From Streptosporangiaceae bacterium (GTDB lineage Bacteria; Actinomycetota; Actinomycetes; Streptosporangiales; Streptosporangiaceae), in assembly GCA_030050125.1 (NCBI GenBank), contig JASIJN010000359.1, forward strand, positions 1-5,718: a DNA stretch of 5,718 nt. Reading direction: 5' to 3'. The notes under the pieces were generated by a model, which had not been told where the DNA came from, made no database searches, and was given only the letters and a program-made list of their open reading frames with translations. The translations under genes and the position numbers were made by a program. How positions within the stretch are numbered: position 1 is the first letter of the stretch; each line of letters starts with the position of its first letter. This document shows, piece by piece, positions 5,117-5,718 of the stretch.

Positions 5117-5718
5117 TCAGTCGCGGGCTGCGGCCAGCTCCCCGGCGGCGCCCCGGGTTACGGCCACCGCGTCCACCGCGACCGTGATCAGCTGGCAGCC
5201 GTTCTCCCGGTACAGCCGGGCGGTCGCCCCGTCCGAGGCGTGCACCCCGACCGGCTTGCCCGCCGCGGCGCACGCGGCCCAGATCCCCTCCAGTTCCTTC
5301 CGCAGCACCGGGTCGTTCGGGTCGAGCGCGCACCCCAGCGCCAGCGACAGGTCCCTGGGCCCGACGTAGATCCCGTCCACCAGGTCGACGGCCAGCGTCG
5401 CGCTGACGTCGGCGACGGCCGCTACCGACTCGGCCATCACAAAGCAGAGCGGCTCGGCCGTGGCCATGGTCCCGCCCGCGGACCGGTAGCCGGCCGGCGG
5501 GTACCGGCACGCCCCGGCGACCACGGCGGCCTGCTCCGCGGAGTCGACGTTCGGCACGATGACCCCCTCGCACCCCAGGTCGAGCGCGCGGCCGATGTCG
5601 GCCGGGTGGGCGTACCGCACCCGGGCGAGCGGCGTCGCGCCCACCTGCTTGATGGCCATGGTCAGCCCGGGCAGGTCGTGCTCGGTGGCGCCGCCGTGCT
5701 GCAGGTCGATGACGACGT
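5117..5718 (-). CDS. HpcH/HpaI-family class II aldolase, 5' truncated by the window edge
   Basis: The family cleaves (or makes) 2-oxo-acid aldols with a divalent metal in the cytoplasm, for example 4-hydroxy-2-oxoheptanedioate in aromatic degradation. The frame is open to the window edge, so the Met at 5659 is internal; 199 residues are visible of a usual 250-270. The visible part begins VVIDLQHGG, whose His7 matches the family's catalytic base. TPLARVRYAHP follows with the conserved Arg32, then GVIVPNVDSAEQA, GYRSAGG, and MAES with Glu96 as metal ligand. VDGIYVGPRDLSLALG supplies Asp114, the second metal ligand, and PVGVHASD follows. All key residues in view are intact. The TGA stop (5119-5117) falls in phase with the adjoining repeat array. 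The gene is convergent with the hydrolase gene; its substrate is not determinable here. Confidence 0.93.
   Translation of the reverse strand, partial: VVIDLQHGGATEHDLPGLTMAIKQVGATPLARVRYAHPADIGRALDLGCEGVIVPNVDSAEQAAVVAGACRYPPAGYRSAGGTMATAEPLCFVMAESVAAVADVSATLAVDLVDGIYVGPRDLSLALGCALDPNDPVLRKELEGIWAACAAAGKPVGVHASDGATARLYRENGCQLITVAVDAVAVTRGAAGELAAARD

Noticed and set aside
4938..5369. Open frames running through the 19-bp repeats on the plus strand, giving a 19-residue peptide repeat
   Set aside because: A 19-bp unit without stops stays open in every frame automatically. There is no ribosome binding site, and the frame runs into the antisense of the well-supported aldolase.

Overview
The window comes from a very GC-rich genome. 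Strong third-position G/C, GGAGG-type ribosome binding sites, a TTG start, a LytR-CpsA-Psr (LCP) protein with a LytR_C tail and a fused double acyl-CoA dehydrogenase all point to a high-GC actinomycete (Actinomycetota). I cannot name the genus from sequence alone. Five protein genes are visible, two of them cut by the window edges. No mobile element, tRNA, rRNA or CRISPR array is seen.

Layout: (1) 1-1362 (+) is the 3' part of a large acyl-CoA dehydrogenase made of two fused dehydrogenase units: the end of the first and all of the second. Its stop codon lies in an 18-bp tandem duplication. (2) 1363-1526 is a short gap with a hairpin and a possible -10 box. (3) 1527-3188 (+) is a membrane-anchored LCP-family cell-wall glycopolymer transferase. 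(4) 3199-3552 (-) is a small helical, soluble conserved hypothetical protein, tail-to-tail with the LCP gene. (5) 3553-4069 is a 517-bp divergent intergenic region rich in strong inverted repeats, including two 14-bp perfect stems that exclude each other. (6) 4070-4837 (+) is a secreted, lysozyme/transglycosylase-like putative cell-wall hydrolase that starts at TTG. (7) 4865-4900 is a strong hairpin terminator, followed by an array of eight 19-bp direct repeats (4933-5084) and shorter degenerate copies that run up to and include the stop codon of the next gene. (8) 5117-5718 (-) is the C-terminal three quarters of an HpcH/HpaI-type class II aldolase.

The genes do not form one operon. Two products act at the cell envelope: the LCP protein attaches glycopolymers and the putative hydrolase cuts peptidoglycan. 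The outer two genes are metabolic (acyl-CoA oxidation and aldol cleavage). The features most worth a second look are the structured leader before the hydrolase, the 19-bp array seeded at the aldolase stop, and the fused dehydrogenase with a single apparent catalytic glutamate. I see no clear evidence of a wholly new system such as a defence island, a toxin-antitoxin pair or a biosynthetic cluster.
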